DNA from: Limosilactobacillus pulli
Lineage (GTDB): Bacteria > Bacillota > Bacilli > Lactobacillales > Lactobacillaceae
Direction: 5' to 3'
Assembly: GCF_947381555.1 (NCBI RefSeq)
Contig: NZ_CANCWQ010000007.1
Span: 14,495 to 78,494 of the forward strand
DNA length: 64,000 nucleotides
A program made the translations under genes and the position numbers. Below the pieces are notes generated by a model, which worked only from the letters and a program-made list of their open reading frames with translations, ran no database searches and had not been told where the DNA came from. Of the stretch, positions 17,278 through 26,618 are shown one piece after another; position 1 is the stretch's first letter; the number at the start of each line of letters is the position of its first letter.

Positions 17278-20200
17278 ATGGAACTAGTGCCGCTTAACGT
17301 AATCAGCACCTATAGTCTATTGCAGAGTCCGTTGCGCCCGCAAGAGCTGGTGCAAGGAGCCAAGGCCAAGGGGTATCATGCCGTAGCTTTGGCTGATTGG
17401 AACGTGATGTATGGTGCGATTGATTTTTACAATGCCGCCAAAGCAGCCGGTATCAAGCCTTTATTGGGACTACGGCTGCATCTAAAGACTGCGGCCATGA
17501 CCACTAGAGGCCTGGAAGTCTTGTTTTTGGCACGGACGCAGGCAGGCTATCTCAATTTGATGCAGCTGTCGACGCTCAAACAGACGCAGGCACAAACACG
17601 ATTTTTGACGCATCAGGAGATCAAGCCTTATCTAAACGATCTGGATTTGATCCTACCCGCGCAGCCATTGACGCTTGACCAGTCATTGATTGACCAGTGG
17701 CTGCCGGCAATGATTGAAGCTACGGCCGGGCATCTTTGGCTGGGCGTTGATCTGGAACTTGATGCCATTCAGCGTGAGCAGATCAAACAAACGGCACAAC
17801 ATTATGATGTATCGTTGGCAGCTGCACCACGGGTTGAATATTTAGAAGACGACGATGCATTTGCGGCTGATGTGTTGCGCCATATTGATGCGGGAACTAA
17901 GATGGCCAATCCGTTTTTTCAGGCACATCAATCAATCAGTCGCGCACTGCCTGAACAAGAAAAGCTCAGCCAGGCATTCTTGGATTCGGGATTTGAAAAT
18001 GCAGTTGAACAAACGACTAGAATCGCTCAAGAATGCGCTGTTGAGGTTCGGTTTCAAAAGCCTGTCTTACCCAAGTTTCCAACACCAGATCAGCAGAATG
18101 CCGCGGATTATCTAAAGTCACTGTGTCAGGCGGGACTTCAGAAACGACCATTGGCACCAGGATATACCTTGGCTGACTATCAAAAGCGGCTGCAAAGTGA
18201 GCTGACGACGATTCATGAAATGGGGTTTGACGATTATTTTCTGATTGTCTGGGACGTTATGCGCTTCGTTCACCAGCAGAAAATGGCGACTGATCCAGGA
18301 CGAGGCTCGGCGGCTGGTTCGCTGGTTGCCTATGTTTTGGCGATTACCGAGGTTGATCCATTAAAATACCAATTGCTGTTCGAACGGTTCTTAAATCCGG
18401 AACGGGCGCAGATGCCGGATATCGACCTTGACCTGCCTGACAATCGGCGTGATGAGGTGTTGGCTTATGTTCACCAAAAGTATGGTCATAGCCGAGTTGC
18501 TCAGATCATTACGTTTGGGACGTTTGGTGCCAAGCAGGCTGTCAGGGACGTGGGCCGGGTTTTTGGCATGCCAGTCTATGCTATCGATGAGCTGGCCCGC
18601 GCCGTTCCCAATCTGCCCAAGATTACGTTGCAGCAAGCCTTAAATGAATCGCGATCGCTCAATAATCTGCTCAGCGATTCTTCACAAAACGCGCTTTTAA
18701 TGAAAACCGCACTGCGGATTGAGGGACTACCGCGTCATTATTCCACGCATGCGGCCGGAATCGTTTTGTCCCAGGATCCTTTGAATCAACTGGTACCATT
18801 GCAAAACGGCAGTGATGGCCTGTTGATGACGCAGTTTCCCAAAGATACGGTTGAGGCATTGGGCCTTTTGAAGATGGACTTTTTGGGATTGCGAAACCTG
18901 TCGATCATGGATGCGGCTTTGCGACTGGTCGAAAAGAGCCAACCAGATTTTAATCTGCGAAAAATCAGTCTCAATGATCCATTGACCTTGCAGCTGTTTC
19001 AAAAAGGAGCAACGGAAGGAATTTTTCAATTTGAGTCAAGCGGGATTCGGCAGGTATTGATACGGCTGTATCCCGAAAACTTTGAAATGATCGTGGCCGT
19101 CAACGCGCTGTATCGTCCTGGACCAATGGACAACATTACGCATTTTATCGCCCGTAAAGAGGGTCGTGAAAAGGTCAGTCTGCCTGATCCATCGCTAGCA
19201 CCGATTCTGGCACCAACCTATGGGATTTTGGTCTATCAAGAGCAGGTCATGCAACTGGCAGCTAAGATGGCTGGCTTTACACTGGGGCAGGCTGATCTTT
19301 TGCGGCGGGCGATGAGCAAGAAAAAGCAAGATGTAATGGAAAAAATGCGTGGTCGCTTTGTGCAAGGCGCGATTGCCAATGGCTATTCCAAGACGGTTGC
19401 CGAGCAGGTCTTTGATTATATTGATCGTTTTGCCAACTATGGCTTCAATCGTTCCCATGCCGTGGCTTATTCGATGATGGCCTTTGAAATGGCTTATTTG
19501 AAGTGTCATTTTGCACCAGCGTTTTTTGCCGCATTATTGAATGCCCATGCTGGTTCAGAAAAAATGCGCGCCTATTTTGAGGATGCCAGATCGTTTGGCG
19601 TGGCAATTATCGGTCCCAATATCAACTTCAGCCAGGCCGACTTTAGTCTGTACCAGGGTCGGGTCTTGTTTGGCCTTGCAATGATTAAGGGCATCCGACG
19701 CGATCTGATCAAAGCGGTTATCGATCAGCGAAAACAAAAACCGTTTGCCAATCTGGCCGACTTTATTGGCCGCATCGACGTTAAATTTAGAAAAGTCGAA
19801 CTGATTGCGCCGCTGATTTATGCCGGTGCTTTTGATCATTTGGGCAGCAACCGGGCTGAGATGATTGATGCCTTGCCGGACTTGATTGACGGAGCTGAGT
19901 TTAATCAAGCGCTGATGGGCAACGATACTTTTCAGACGACGATCCCGGCGCGGCCGGAGTATTCTTTGGCACAGCGGCTGGAAAAAGAGCATGAGTATCT
20001 GGGCATCTACTTGTCGGGACATCCCGTCAGTCAGTATCGGGCTTTGGCCAATCAGCTGCATGCGGTCAAGGTCACTCAGCTTAAAGAGGGAATGAATGCG
20101 ACTTTGATCTTATATGTCAGTCGCGTTAAGACGATCAATACCAAAAAAACGCGTCAGCCCATGGCATTTATCAGTGCCTCTGATGAAACCGGCAGTATTG

Positions 20201-20604
20201 AGGTAACGGTTTTTCCAAAACAGTTTCAGCGCTACCAAGAACTGATTGCTGCGCGCAATGTCTTGATTATCAGCGGCCGAGTGGAAAATCGTAATGGCAG
20301 TCTGCAGCTGCTGGCCAGTCGAATTCAGCTGACTTTGACTGCTGGTGAGCGTGGATCGGCGCCAGCCAAGACGCGCTGGTTTCTGCAGTTGCGACCTGGT
20401 GTCTTGACACCGCAGCTTTCTGCTCAGCTGCAGGAATTTATCAAGCTTCACCATGGCAATGTGCCAGTAATGGTTTATTATCCTGAAAAAAAACAGACGC
20501 AGCTGCTGCCGCGTAGTCAGTGGCTCAATGGGGATGAAGCTACTAAAAAGGGACTGATTGATCTTTTGGGAGTCAGCAACGTGGTTTATCAATCCGTGCC
20601 ATGA
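17278..20604 (+). CDS. dnaE: DNA polymerase III alpha subunit DnaE
   Basis: Replicative polymerase of the DnaE class, which in Firmicutes works with PolC in primer extension. It has 1108 residues. Order: PHP domain (about 1-200), palm with catalytic PDIDLDLPD (about residues 380-388) and PGRGSAAGSLVAY, thumb and fingers, helix-hairpin-helix region and an OB fold near residues 930-1010 (MNATLILYVSRVKTI onward). The N-terminal PHP metal motif is not preserved: LNVISTYS stands where HVHSxYS is typical, so no proofreading activity is expected from it. AAAGGATGG precedes the ATG. It lies directly upstream of pyk. Confidence 0.95.
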   Translation: MELVPLNVISTYSLLQSPLRPQELVQGAKAKGYHAVALADWNVMYGAIDFYNAAKAAGIKPLLGLRLHLKTAAMTTRGLEVLFLARTQAGYLNLMQLSTLKQTQAQTRFLTHQEIKPYLNDLDLILPAQPLTLDQSLIDQWLPAMIEATAGHLWLGVDLELDAIQREQIKQTAQHYDVSLAAAPRVEYLEDDDAFAADVLRHIDAGTKMANPFFQAHQSISRALPEQEKLSQAFLDSGFENAVEQTTRIAQECAVEVRFQKPVLPKFPTPDQQNAADYLKSLCQAGLQKRPLAPGYTLADYQKRLQSELTTIHEMGFDDYFLIVWDVMRFVHQQKMATDPGRGSAAGSLVAYVLAITEVDPLKYQLLFERFLNPERAQMPDIDLDLPDNRRDEVLAYVHQKYGHSRVAQIITFGTFGAKQAVRDVGRVFGMPVYAIDELARAVPNLPKITLQQALNESRSLNNLLSDSSQNALLMKTALRIEGLPRHYSTHAAGIVLSQDPLNQLVPLQNGSDGLLMTQFPKDTVEALGLLKMDFLGLRNLSIMDAALRLVEKSQPDFNLRKISLNDPLTLQLFQKGATEGIFQFESSGIRQVLIRLYPENFEMIVAVNALYRPGPMDNITHFIARKEGREKVSLPDPSLAPILAPTYGILVYQEQVMQLAAKMAGFTLGQADLLRRAMSKKKQDVMEKMRGRFVQGAIANGYSKTVAEQVFDYIDRFANYGFNRSHAVAYSMMAFEMAYLKCHFAPAFFAALLNAHAGSEKMRAYFEDARSFGVAIIGPNINFSQADFSLYQGRVLFGLAMIKGIRRDLIKAVIDQRKQKPFANLADFIGRIDVKFRKVELIAPLIYAGAFDHLGSNRAEMIDALPDLIDGAEFNQALMGNDTFQTTIPARPEYSLAQRLEKEHEYLGIYLSGHPVSQYRALANQLHAVKVTQLKEGMNATLILYVSRVKTINTKKTRQPMAFISASDETGSIEVTVFPKQFQRYQELIAARNVLIISGRVENRNGSLQLLASRIQLTLTAGERGSAPAKTRWFLQLRPGVLTPQLSAQLQEFIKLHHGNVPVMVYYPEKKQTQLLPRSQWLNGDEATKKGLIDLLGVSNVVYQSVP

Positions 20605-20666
20605 AATGGTTTGTTGCCAGCGTCAAAAATAATTAAAGTGTTAGCGTTTTCTTAATGCAATTAGTA

Positions 20667-20695
20667 AAGACAACGAATTTAAAAAGTGCTATGAT
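20667..20695 (+). promoter_or_regulatory. putative pyk promoter
   Basis: AAGACA (20667-20672) and TATGAT (20690-20695) with exact 17-bp spacing, about 70 bp before pyk and after the dnaE stop. It suggests pyk has its own strong transcription. Confidence 0.5.
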
Positions 20696-20762
20696 AAGTG
20701 TTGTGCAAATGAGGTGCGCAATGGCGCAGTTTCTGCATTAATGCAAAGGAGAGATGTCACTT

Positions 20763-22184
20763 ATGAAGAAAACCAAGATTGTAAGTACCCTTGGTCCTGC
20801 AAGTACTGATGTTGACACGATTGTAAAGCTGATCAATGCTGGTGCCAACATTTTCCGTTTCAACTTCTCACACGGTGATCACCCAGAACACCTGGGCCGT
20901 ATGAACAATGTTAAGAAGGCTCAAGAAATCACCGGTAAGCACGTTGGTCTGATGTTGGACACTAAGGGTGCTGAAATTCGTACTACTGTTGAAAAAGACG
21001 GTAAGATCGAATTCAATGCTGGTGACAAGGTTCGGATCTCAATGGACGACTCCATTGAAGGTACGCACGAAAAGATTGCTGTTACCTACCCAGGTCTGTA
21101 CGATGACGTTCACGTTGGCGGCCACGTTCTGTTTGATGATGGTCTGATCGACATGATCATCGACGAAAAGGACGAAGCTAACCATGAACTGGTCTGCACG
21201 GTTCAAAACCATGGTCTGCTGGGTTCACGCAAGGGTGTCAACGCACCTGGCGTTTCCATCAACCTGCCTGGTATCACGGAAAAGGACTCTAGCGACATTC
21301 GTTTTGGCCTGGAACAAGGTATCAACTACATCGCCGCTTCCTTCGTTCGTAAGCCAGAAGATATCGAAGACATTCGTGCACTGCTGAAGGAAAAGAACAT
21401 GGAAGACGTTCAAATCTTCCCTAAGATCGAATCTCAAGAAGGTATCGACAACTTCGAAGCAATTATGCAAGTTGCTGATGGTCTGATGGTTCCACGTGGT
21501 GACATGGGTGTTGAAATCCCAGCTGAAAACGTGCCATTGGTACAAAAGAAGATGATTCGCCGCTGCAACGAAATGGGCAAGCCAGTTATCACGGCTACCC
21601 AAATGCTGGACTCCATGGAAGAAAACCCACGCCCAACGCGTGCCGAAGTTTCTGACGTTGCCAACGCTGTCTTTGATGGTACTGATGCAACGATGCTGTC
21701 TGGTGAAAGTGCCAACGGTGACTGGCCAGTAGAAGCCGTTTCTACGATGGCTCGCATTGACGTTAAGGCTGAAAACAACCTGGACCTGTTCGGTACGGAA
21801 ACGTTCAACTTTGACAAGAGCGACGTTACGGAAACGATCGGTTCTGCAGTTGCCCAAGCCGCTAAGGACCTTGACATCAAGGTTATCGTAGCCGCTACTT
21901 CTTCAGGCTACACGGCCCGTATGATCTCCAAGTACCGTCCAAACGCCGACATTCTGGCTTTGACGTTTGATGAACGGACTGAACGTGGTCTGATGGTTAA
22001 CTGGGGTGTTCAACCATACGTTGTTGACAAGCCAGCTGACACTGATGAAATGTTTGCTCTGGCTGCTAAGAAGGCAGTTGAACTTGGTTTTGCCAAGAAG
22101 GGCGACAAGATCATCGTGGTTGCCGGTGTTCCTATGGGCACGCCAGGTGCAACCAACCTGATGCGGGTTGAAACGATCAAGTAG
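20763..22184 (+). CDS. pyk: pyruvate kinase
   Basis: Converts phosphoenolpyruvate and ADP to pyruvate and ATP. It has 473 residues from ATG 20763, chosen because AAAGGAGA lies directly upstream; an ATG at 20754 would abut that site. The barrel motifs are intact: RFNFSHGDHPEH, DTKGAEIRT, IFPKIESQEG with the catalytic Lys, and VPRGDMGVEIP. It is the short form, lacking the PEP-utiliser-like C-terminal extension found in many homofermentative lactobacilli. Codon use is visibly more biased than in its neighbours, as expected for an abundant glycolytic enzyme. No pfkA lies upstream. Confidence 0.96.
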   Translation: MKKTKIVSTLGPASTDVDTIVKLINAGANIFRFNFSHGDHPEHLGRMNNVKKAQEITGKHVGLMLDTKGAEIRTTVEKDGKIEFNAGDKVRISMDDSIEGTHEKIAVTYPGLYDDVHVGGHVLFDDGLIDMIIDEKDEANHELVCTVQNHGLLGSRKGVNAPGVSINLPGITEKDSSDIRFGLEQGINYIAASFVRKPEDIEDIRALLKEKNMEDVQIFPKIESQEGIDNFEAIMQVADGLMVPRGDMGVEIPAENVPLVQKKMIRRCNEMGKPVITATQMLDSMEENPRPTRAEVSDVANAVFDGTDATMLSGESANGDWPVEAVSTMARIDVKAENNLDLFGTETFNFDKSDVTETIGSAVAQAAKDLDIKVIVAATSSGYTARMISKYRPNADILALTFDERTERGLMVNWGVQPYVVDKPADTDEMFALAAKKAVELGFAKKGDKIIVVAGVPMGTPGATNLMRVETIK

Positions 22185-22203
22185 TCTTGATTATTTCATC
22201 CGC

Positions 22204-22239
22204 AAAAACCGTCTGTCATTAGACAGGCGGTTTTTTTAC
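22204..22239 (+). terminator. pyk terminator
   Basis: AAAAACCGTCTGTC and GACAGGCGGTTTTTTT form a stem with an ATTA loop. Confidence 0.9.
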
Positions 22240-22314
22240 TCCTTTGCTTTTATTTTGTTCTAATATTATGTAAAATAGGCTAGATACCCAACTGAGAAAA
22301 TTAAGGATGATAAA

Positions 22315-23202
22315 ATGATAAATTCAGTACTTGGCAAAGTCGTCGATGCCGTAATGATCGACGAAAACGACCATGATTATTTCGTACAGCCTGCGCGCAA
22401 CGGTCAAACCTATCGCCTGTCCAAGGATGAAAGCCCTCAGGTTCTGCATATTGGTGGTTCCGTTCGCGGCTTTGTCTATGAAAATGAAAATCACCAGCTG
22501 CAAATGACCTGTCAGCATATTCCAACGGTACAAGTTGATCATTATGATTTTGGGACGGTTGTTGGTGTTCGGCGCGACTTGGGCGTCTTTGTCGATATTG
22601 GTCTGCCTAATAAAGACATCGTCGTTTCATTGGATGATCTGCCGAGTCTCAAGCATCTATGGCCGCAAAAAGGCGATCGCTTGATGATGGCGCTTAAGGT
22701 TGACGATAAAAATCGAATCTGGGGCCAGTTGGCAGATGAGAGCGTTTTTGAAGCTATCGCCAATCGTCCTAATCCCCGGATGAAAAACAAGGACGTTAAG
22801 GCAACGGTCTACCGTTTGAAGATGGCAGGAACGTTTGTGATTACAGATGACTACTGCCTGGGCTTCATTCACCCAAGTGAGCGCGATCAAGAGCCTAGAT
22901 TAGGTCAGCGAATCTCGGCACGAGTAATCGGTCTATCAAGTCATGGCAGTCTTAATCTTTCATTAAAGCCGCGTGCCTACCAGGCAATCGGCGAAGATGC
23001 TCAGATGCTTTTGGAGATGCTGCGTCGCACGCCTGACCATACGCTGCCGTTTACTGACAAGAGTGATCCCGAGGCAATTCGGCAAGAGTTTGGCATCAGC
23101 AAGGGCCAGTTCAAACGCGCGGTTGGTCATCTCTTGAAGGCAAGAATGGTCAGCATGGTCAATGGCAAGCTGATTTTAATTAAGGATCCAGATGATAAAT
23201 AA
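22315..23202 (+). CDS. cvfB: CvfB family S1-type RNA-binding protein
   Basis: 295-residue protein of the CvfB/YitL family (conserved virulence factor B in staphylococci). Tandem S1-like OB folds run to about residue 210, including DFGTVVGVRRDLGVFVDIGL and a later GFIHPSERDQEPRLGQRISA. A winged-helix C-terminus follows (DPEAIRQEFGISKGQFKRAVGHLL). It is likely cytosolic and RNA-binding, with target unknown. Its stop overlaps the following recombinase start by one base (TAATG). Confidence 0.88.
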   Translation: MINSVLGKVVDAVMIDENDHDYFVQPARNGQTYRLSKDESPQVLHIGGSVRGFVYENENHQLQMTCQHIPTVQVDHYDFGTVVGVRRDLGVFVDIGLPNKDIVVSLDDLPSLKHLWPQKGDRLMMALKVDDKNRIWGQLADESVFEAIANRPNPRMKNKDVKATVYRLKMAGTFVITDDYCLGFIHPSERDQEPRLGQRISARVIGLSSHGSLNLSLKPRAYQAIGEDAQMLLEMLRRTPDHTLPFTDKSDPEAIRQEFGISKGQFKRAVGHLLKARMVSMVNGKLILIKDPDDK

Positions 23203-24113
23203 TGAGTAAAGCACCGCTACAACCGGCTGCTGCCGACTATATCAAACAACTGAAAATCGAAAATCGGCTGGCCCAAAATACTATCACCAGTTACCAGCGT
23301 GATCTTTTGGATGCCGTTCGCTATTTACAAGATACGCATGCTGACTGGCAAGATGTTGATCAAACGGCAGTCATGGCTTTTTTGGATCAGCTAAAACAAC
23401 AGGGCGTGGCTAGAGAAACCATCAATCGTCATATCGTCAGTCTGCGTCAGCTCTATAAGTATCTGCGTCAGATGGGTCGGGTTGATGTTGACCCTTTGGC
23501 TAATTTGACGACTGCGGCTATTCCGGCTAAACAGACCCCCGTTATGTCGACCAGCCAGATTGCGGCTCTTTTAGCCGTACCAAACGTTAACAATCGAACC
23601 GGACTGCGGGATCGAGCAATTTTTGAGCTGCTGTATGCAACCGGAATGCGCGTCAACGAACTGCTGAGTCTTAAGGTAGCAGATATTGACCTAAATGCAC
23701 AGCTGGTTATGCCGCATGATCGATCAGGACGCACCAGGGTCGTGCCAATCAGTGATGAATGCACGAAATGGCTCAAGCGCTATGCTGATGAGTCTCGTTT
23801 TAAACTGATGCGTGATGACACCGACGTTTTCTTCTTGAACAATCGGGGTCAGTCCTTGACTCGTCAAGCAATCTGGCAAAAATTGCGCTCAGCCGGCAGC
23901 CGGGCTGAATTGGAATTGGACGTAACGCCGGATGTCTTAAGGGCCACTTTTGCCCACGAAATGCTGGTCAATGGGGCCGATCTCAGGGCCGTTCAAATAA
24001 TGCTTGGTCATCAGTCGCTGAGTACGACGGAACGCTATGCACCAAGCGATGACGTTCACCTGGCTGCTCAGTATCGGCAGTATCATCCCCAATCAATAAA
24101 CGAGGTGGAATAA
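23202..24113 (+). CDS. xerD: XerD-like tyrosine recombinase with altered active site
   Basis: By position (upstream of ribT-scpA-scpB) and length (303 residues) this is the lactobacillar XerD. The N-terminal SAM-like core-binding domain spans about 1-95 and the catalytic domain 110-295. R150 (ATGMRVNELL), R247, H270 (MLGHQSLSTTERY) and Y279 are present. The box II His, normally in TPHxLRH, is D244 (TPDVLRATFAHE), and the beta-hairpin segment normally GKGxKER reads HDRSGRTR, with no clear catalytic Lys. Recombinase activity is therefore doubtful. It is translationally coupled to cvfB. Confidence 0.82.
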   Translation: MSKAPLQPAAADYIKQLKIENRLAQNTITSYQRDLLDAVRYLQDTHADWQDVDQTAVMAFLDQLKQQGVARETINRHIVSLRQLYKYLRQMGRVDVDPLANLTTAAIPAKQTPVMSTSQIAALLAVPNVNNRTGLRDRAIFELLYATGMRVNELLSLKVADIDLNAQLVMPHDRSGRTRVVPISDECTKWLKRYADESRFKLMRDDTDVFFLNNRGQSLTRQAIWQKLRSAGSRAELELDVTPDVLRATFAHEMLVNGADLRAVQIMLGHQSLSTTERYAPSDDVHLAAQYRQYHPQSINEVE

Positions 24114-24115
24114 TT

Positions 24116-24478
24116 ATGCTGGTGCCATATCGCAAGGACTATCGTAAAATCATTCTGGGTATTTTGTCATTTATTCCCAGCCTGCATGATTATGATCGCG
24201 TGGCTGAGGAAGTGGATTGGTCACTGGGGGTCGGCAACCCGATTTATCTGTGGCAAAATGATGAGGATGGCGACTTCAGCGGTGCGGCCATTATCGAACT
24301 GGGACCAGAGTATGTTTTGATTCGCCGAATTTCGTTTCTGCCCAGCGAGCGTTCAGGCAAAAACGTCTATGCCTTTTTAACGGCGCTGCACCAAAAGTAT
24401 GCCAATCGGCGCTTGATGGGAACCATGGCTACGCAGCCTTTGATTACAAATTGGGAGAAAACGAATGAAAAACAATGA
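24116..24478 (+). CDS. ribT: RibT family GNAT-like protein
   Basis: 120-residue protein matching RibT of lactobacilli and bacilli, related to GNAT acetyltransferases and often misannotated as reductase. The N-terminus (MLVPYRKDYRKIILGILSFI) and the YVLIRRISFLPSERSGKNVY core are typical. Its substrate is unknown, and a link to riboflavin rests mainly on gene neighbourhoods in bacilli. AGGTGGAA precedes the start. It overlaps scpA by 14 bp. Confidence 0.8.
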   Translation: MLVPYRKDYRKIILGILSFIPSLHDYDRVAEEVDWSLGVGNPIYLWQNDEDGDFSGAAIIELGPEYVLIRRISFLPSERSGKNVYAFLTALHQKYANRRLMGTMATQPLITNWEKTNEKQ

Positions 24479-25235
24479 AAATCAGCTGCTGCAGCACCCA
24501 TACCAGCCCAACATCAAGCTTGCGGATTTTGAGGGCCCACTTGATCTATTGCTGCATTTGATTCGTCAGTCTGAAATGGATATCTATGACATTCAGATTG
24601 CTGAGATTACGGGACAATACATGCAATATCTGCGTCAGATGCAGCAGCATCAACTAGAGGTTGCCGGTGAGTATTTCGTCATGGCAGCAACTTTAATGGC
24701 GATTAAGAGCCAGATGCTTTTGCCTAAGCCGTCCGTACCAGAAGATGAGGAACCAATTGAAGAGGATCCACGTGAAGAGCTGGTTGAACAGCTGCTGGAA
24801 TATCAACGCTACAAACAGGCTGCTGAAAAGCTCAAGGATAAAGAGGCTTTTCGGCAAAAAGAGTTTACGCGTACAGCGATGGCGGTGCCAGCGGAATTTA
24901 TTCACTCTCAAACGGCACCTGGGACAACGCTCGAACAGCTCAAAGAAGCTTTTGAGCAGGTTTTGAAACGACACCAGGCACTTGAGCCCGAAACGGCTAC
25001 CGTGGCGCCAGAAAAGACGACCGTTGAAGAGCGAATTCAGTTTGTCATGCAGCGAGTCAGACAAGGAGCAGTTGCTTTTGAGGAACTGTTTGAGGATCTA
25101 AAAACGCGTGATAATTTAGTGACGACTTTTTTGGCAGTCCTGGAACTGGCTAAACATCGCCGCGTCGTTTTGCATCAAGCGGCCCGGTTTGCACCATTGA
25201 TTTTGACGCCTGGAAAAATAAGTGAGGAAGATTAA
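24465..25235 (+). CDS. scpA: segregation and condensation protein A
   Basis: Kleisin subunit of the SMC-ScpAB condensin that organises the chromosome. It has 256 residues. N-terminal FEGPLDLLLHLIRQSEMDIYD is the ScpA signature and binds SMC. The C-terminal winged helix (about 190-256, VTTFLAVLELAKHRRV) binds the SMC head. Start at ATG 24465 with GGGAGA upstream. Confidence 0.95.
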   Translation: MKNNENQLLQHPYQPNIKLADFEGPLDLLLHLIRQSEMDIYDIQIAEITGQYMQYLRQMQQHQLEVAGEYFVMAATLMAIKSQMLLPKPSVPEDEEPIEEDPREELVEQLLEYQRYKQAAEKLKDKEAFRQKEFTRTAMAVPAEFIHSQTAPGTTLEQLKEAFEQVLKRHQALEPETATVAPEKTTVEERIQFVMQRVRQGAVAFEELFEDLKTRDNLVTTFLAVLELAKHRRVVLHQAARFAPLILTPGKISEED

Positions 25236-25237
25236 GC

Positions 25238-25858
25238 TTGAACCCATTAGCTGAAATTGAAGGTCTGCTGTTTATCAGTGGCGATGAAGGCATTTCGCTG
25301 GGAGATCTGTCTAAGGTTACGGGATATTTGAAACCGGCAGTTCTGGAGATGATTGCGCAGTTAAAAGAAAAATATCAGCAAGATGAAAACAGTGCCTTAA
25401 CGCTTTTGGACAGCGACTCGGTCTATCGATTGGCAACCAAGGCCCAATTGGCCGACGTTATGCAGCACTACTTTGAAGAGCCGCTGACAACACCGCTTAC
25501 CCAAACGTTGCTGGAGGTATTGGCCATCGTTGCTTATAAGCAGCCATTGACGCGTCTTGAAATTGATGAGATTCGCGGCGTACAAAGCTCTGGATCGCTT
25601 CAAAAGCTGACGGCGCGAGGCTTGGTTGAGACGCACGGTCGCCTGGCAGTTCCAGGACGTCCGTTTTTATATGTTACGACGCCGGCTTTTTTGGACTACT
25701 TTGGTTTGACGACATTGGATGAGCTGCCGGCTCTAGACAAAAATCTGCAGCCAGAAGACTTGGATGGCGATATCTTCTTGCGGGCACTGCAGTCGCGACA
25801 AATGAGAAAGGAAATATCAGAAAATGAAGATGGAAAGACTCCAAAAAGCAATGGCTGA
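25238..25858 (+). CDS. scpB: segregation and condensation protein B
   Basis: Dimeric winged-helix partner of ScpA. It has 206 residues. Typical pieces are EGLLFISGDEGISL at the N-terminus, LEVLAIVAYKQPLTRLEIDEIRGV, GRPFLYVTTPAFLDYFGL and the acidic tail. Start is TTG at 25238, two bases after the scpA stop. The 3' end overlaps rluB by 35 bp. Confidence 0.94.
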   Translation: MNPLAEIEGLLFISGDEGISLGDLSKVTGYLKPAVLEMIAQLKEKYQQDENSALTLLDSDSVYRLATKAQLADVMQHYFEEPLTTPLTQTLLEVLAIVAYKQPLTRLEIDEIRGVQSSGSLQKLTARGLVETHGRLAVPGRPFLYVTTPAFLDYFGLTTLDELPALDKNLQPEDLDGDIFLRALQSRQMRKEISENEDGKTPKSNG

Positions 25859-26546
25859 GGCCGGCGTGGCCAGTCGACGAGCCTCGGAGAAACTGATTGC
25901 TCAAGGCCACGTCAAGGTCAATGGCAAGCTGGTTACCGAACTGGGCACCAAGGTCAGCTCCAGTGATCAGGTAACGGTTGACGGCGTTCCACTAGAGCGT
26001 GAGCAGCCGGAATACTACCTGCTCAATAAGCCGCGGGGTGTTATCACGTCAGCTAATGATGAGCATGGTCGCCGCACCGTGGTCGATATTTTAAAAGACG
26101 GCGGCGTAACCTCGCGTATTTATCCGGTTGGACGACTGGATTACGATACGACGGGCGTTTTGCTGCTGACCAATGATGGCGCACTGGCCAACAAGCTTAT
26201 GCATCCTAAGTTTGAGATTGAAAAGACCTACGTTGCCAAGGTTAAGGGCTTGATTTCCAACCATGATCTGGAACAGCTGCGTCATGGCGTGATGATCGAT
26301 GGTAAAAAGACCAAAGAGGCCAAACCCAAGCTGCTTAAAGTTGACAAGGAACATCGTGTCTCGGTCGTGCGGCTGACGATTCACGAAGGCCGCTATCACC
26401 AGGTTAAAAAGATGTTTAAGGCGGTCGGTCACCCGGTTCAAAAACTGACGCGGGAAAGTGATGGCATTCTAAATCTAAAGGGACTGCCAGGCGGTCAATG
26501 GCGTGAGCTGAAGATGGATGAGATCAATGCCTTAAAAAAACTATAA
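25824..26546 (+). CDS. rluB: 23S rRNA pseudouridine synthase RluB family
   Basis: S4-containing pseudouridine synthase of the RsuA/RluB branch, about 240 residues. S4 RNA-binding domain (RLQKAMAEAGVASRRASEKL) at residues 3-50, catalytic GRLDYDTTGVLLLTNDG with the nucleophilic Asp, and GRYHQVKKMFKAVGH near the C-terminus. AAAGGA lies 11 bp before ATG 25824; ATG 25830 is an alternative. scpAB-rluB order is conserved in Bacilli. Confidence 0.93.
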   Translation: MKMERLQKAMAEAGVASRRASEKLIAQGHVKVNGKLVTELGTKVSSSDQVTVDGVPLEREQPEYYLLNKPRGVITSANDEHGRRTVVDILKDGGVTSRIYPVGRLDYDTTGVLLLTNDGALANKLMHPKFEIEKTYVAKVKGLISNHDLEQLRHGVMIDGKKTKEAKPKLLKVDKEHRVSVVRLTIHEGRYHQVKKMFKAVGHPVQKLTRESDGILNLKGLPGGQWRELKMDEINALKKL

Positions 26547-26554
26547 GCATCAAA

Positions 26555-26583
26555 TTGAAGAAAAAGTTTGCTTATGCTATAGT
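26555..26583 (+). promoter_or_regulatory. promoter of the FMN riboswitch-ribU transcript
   Basis: TTGAAG (26555-26560), 17-bp spacer, TATAGT (26578-26583) with an extended TG at 26575-26576, about 36 bp before the RFN element. Confidence 0.65.
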
Positions 26584-26618
26584 GTAATCGTTCATGAAAT
26601 TAATTTAATAATAGGTTT

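Noticed and set aside
18727..20592. Several minus-strand frames of 100-168 codons inside dnaE
   Set aside because: Shadow frames opposite a well-supported polymerase gene.
21225..21880. Minus-strand frames up to 210 codons inside pyk
   Set aside because: They arise from strong codon bias of pyk on the other strand.
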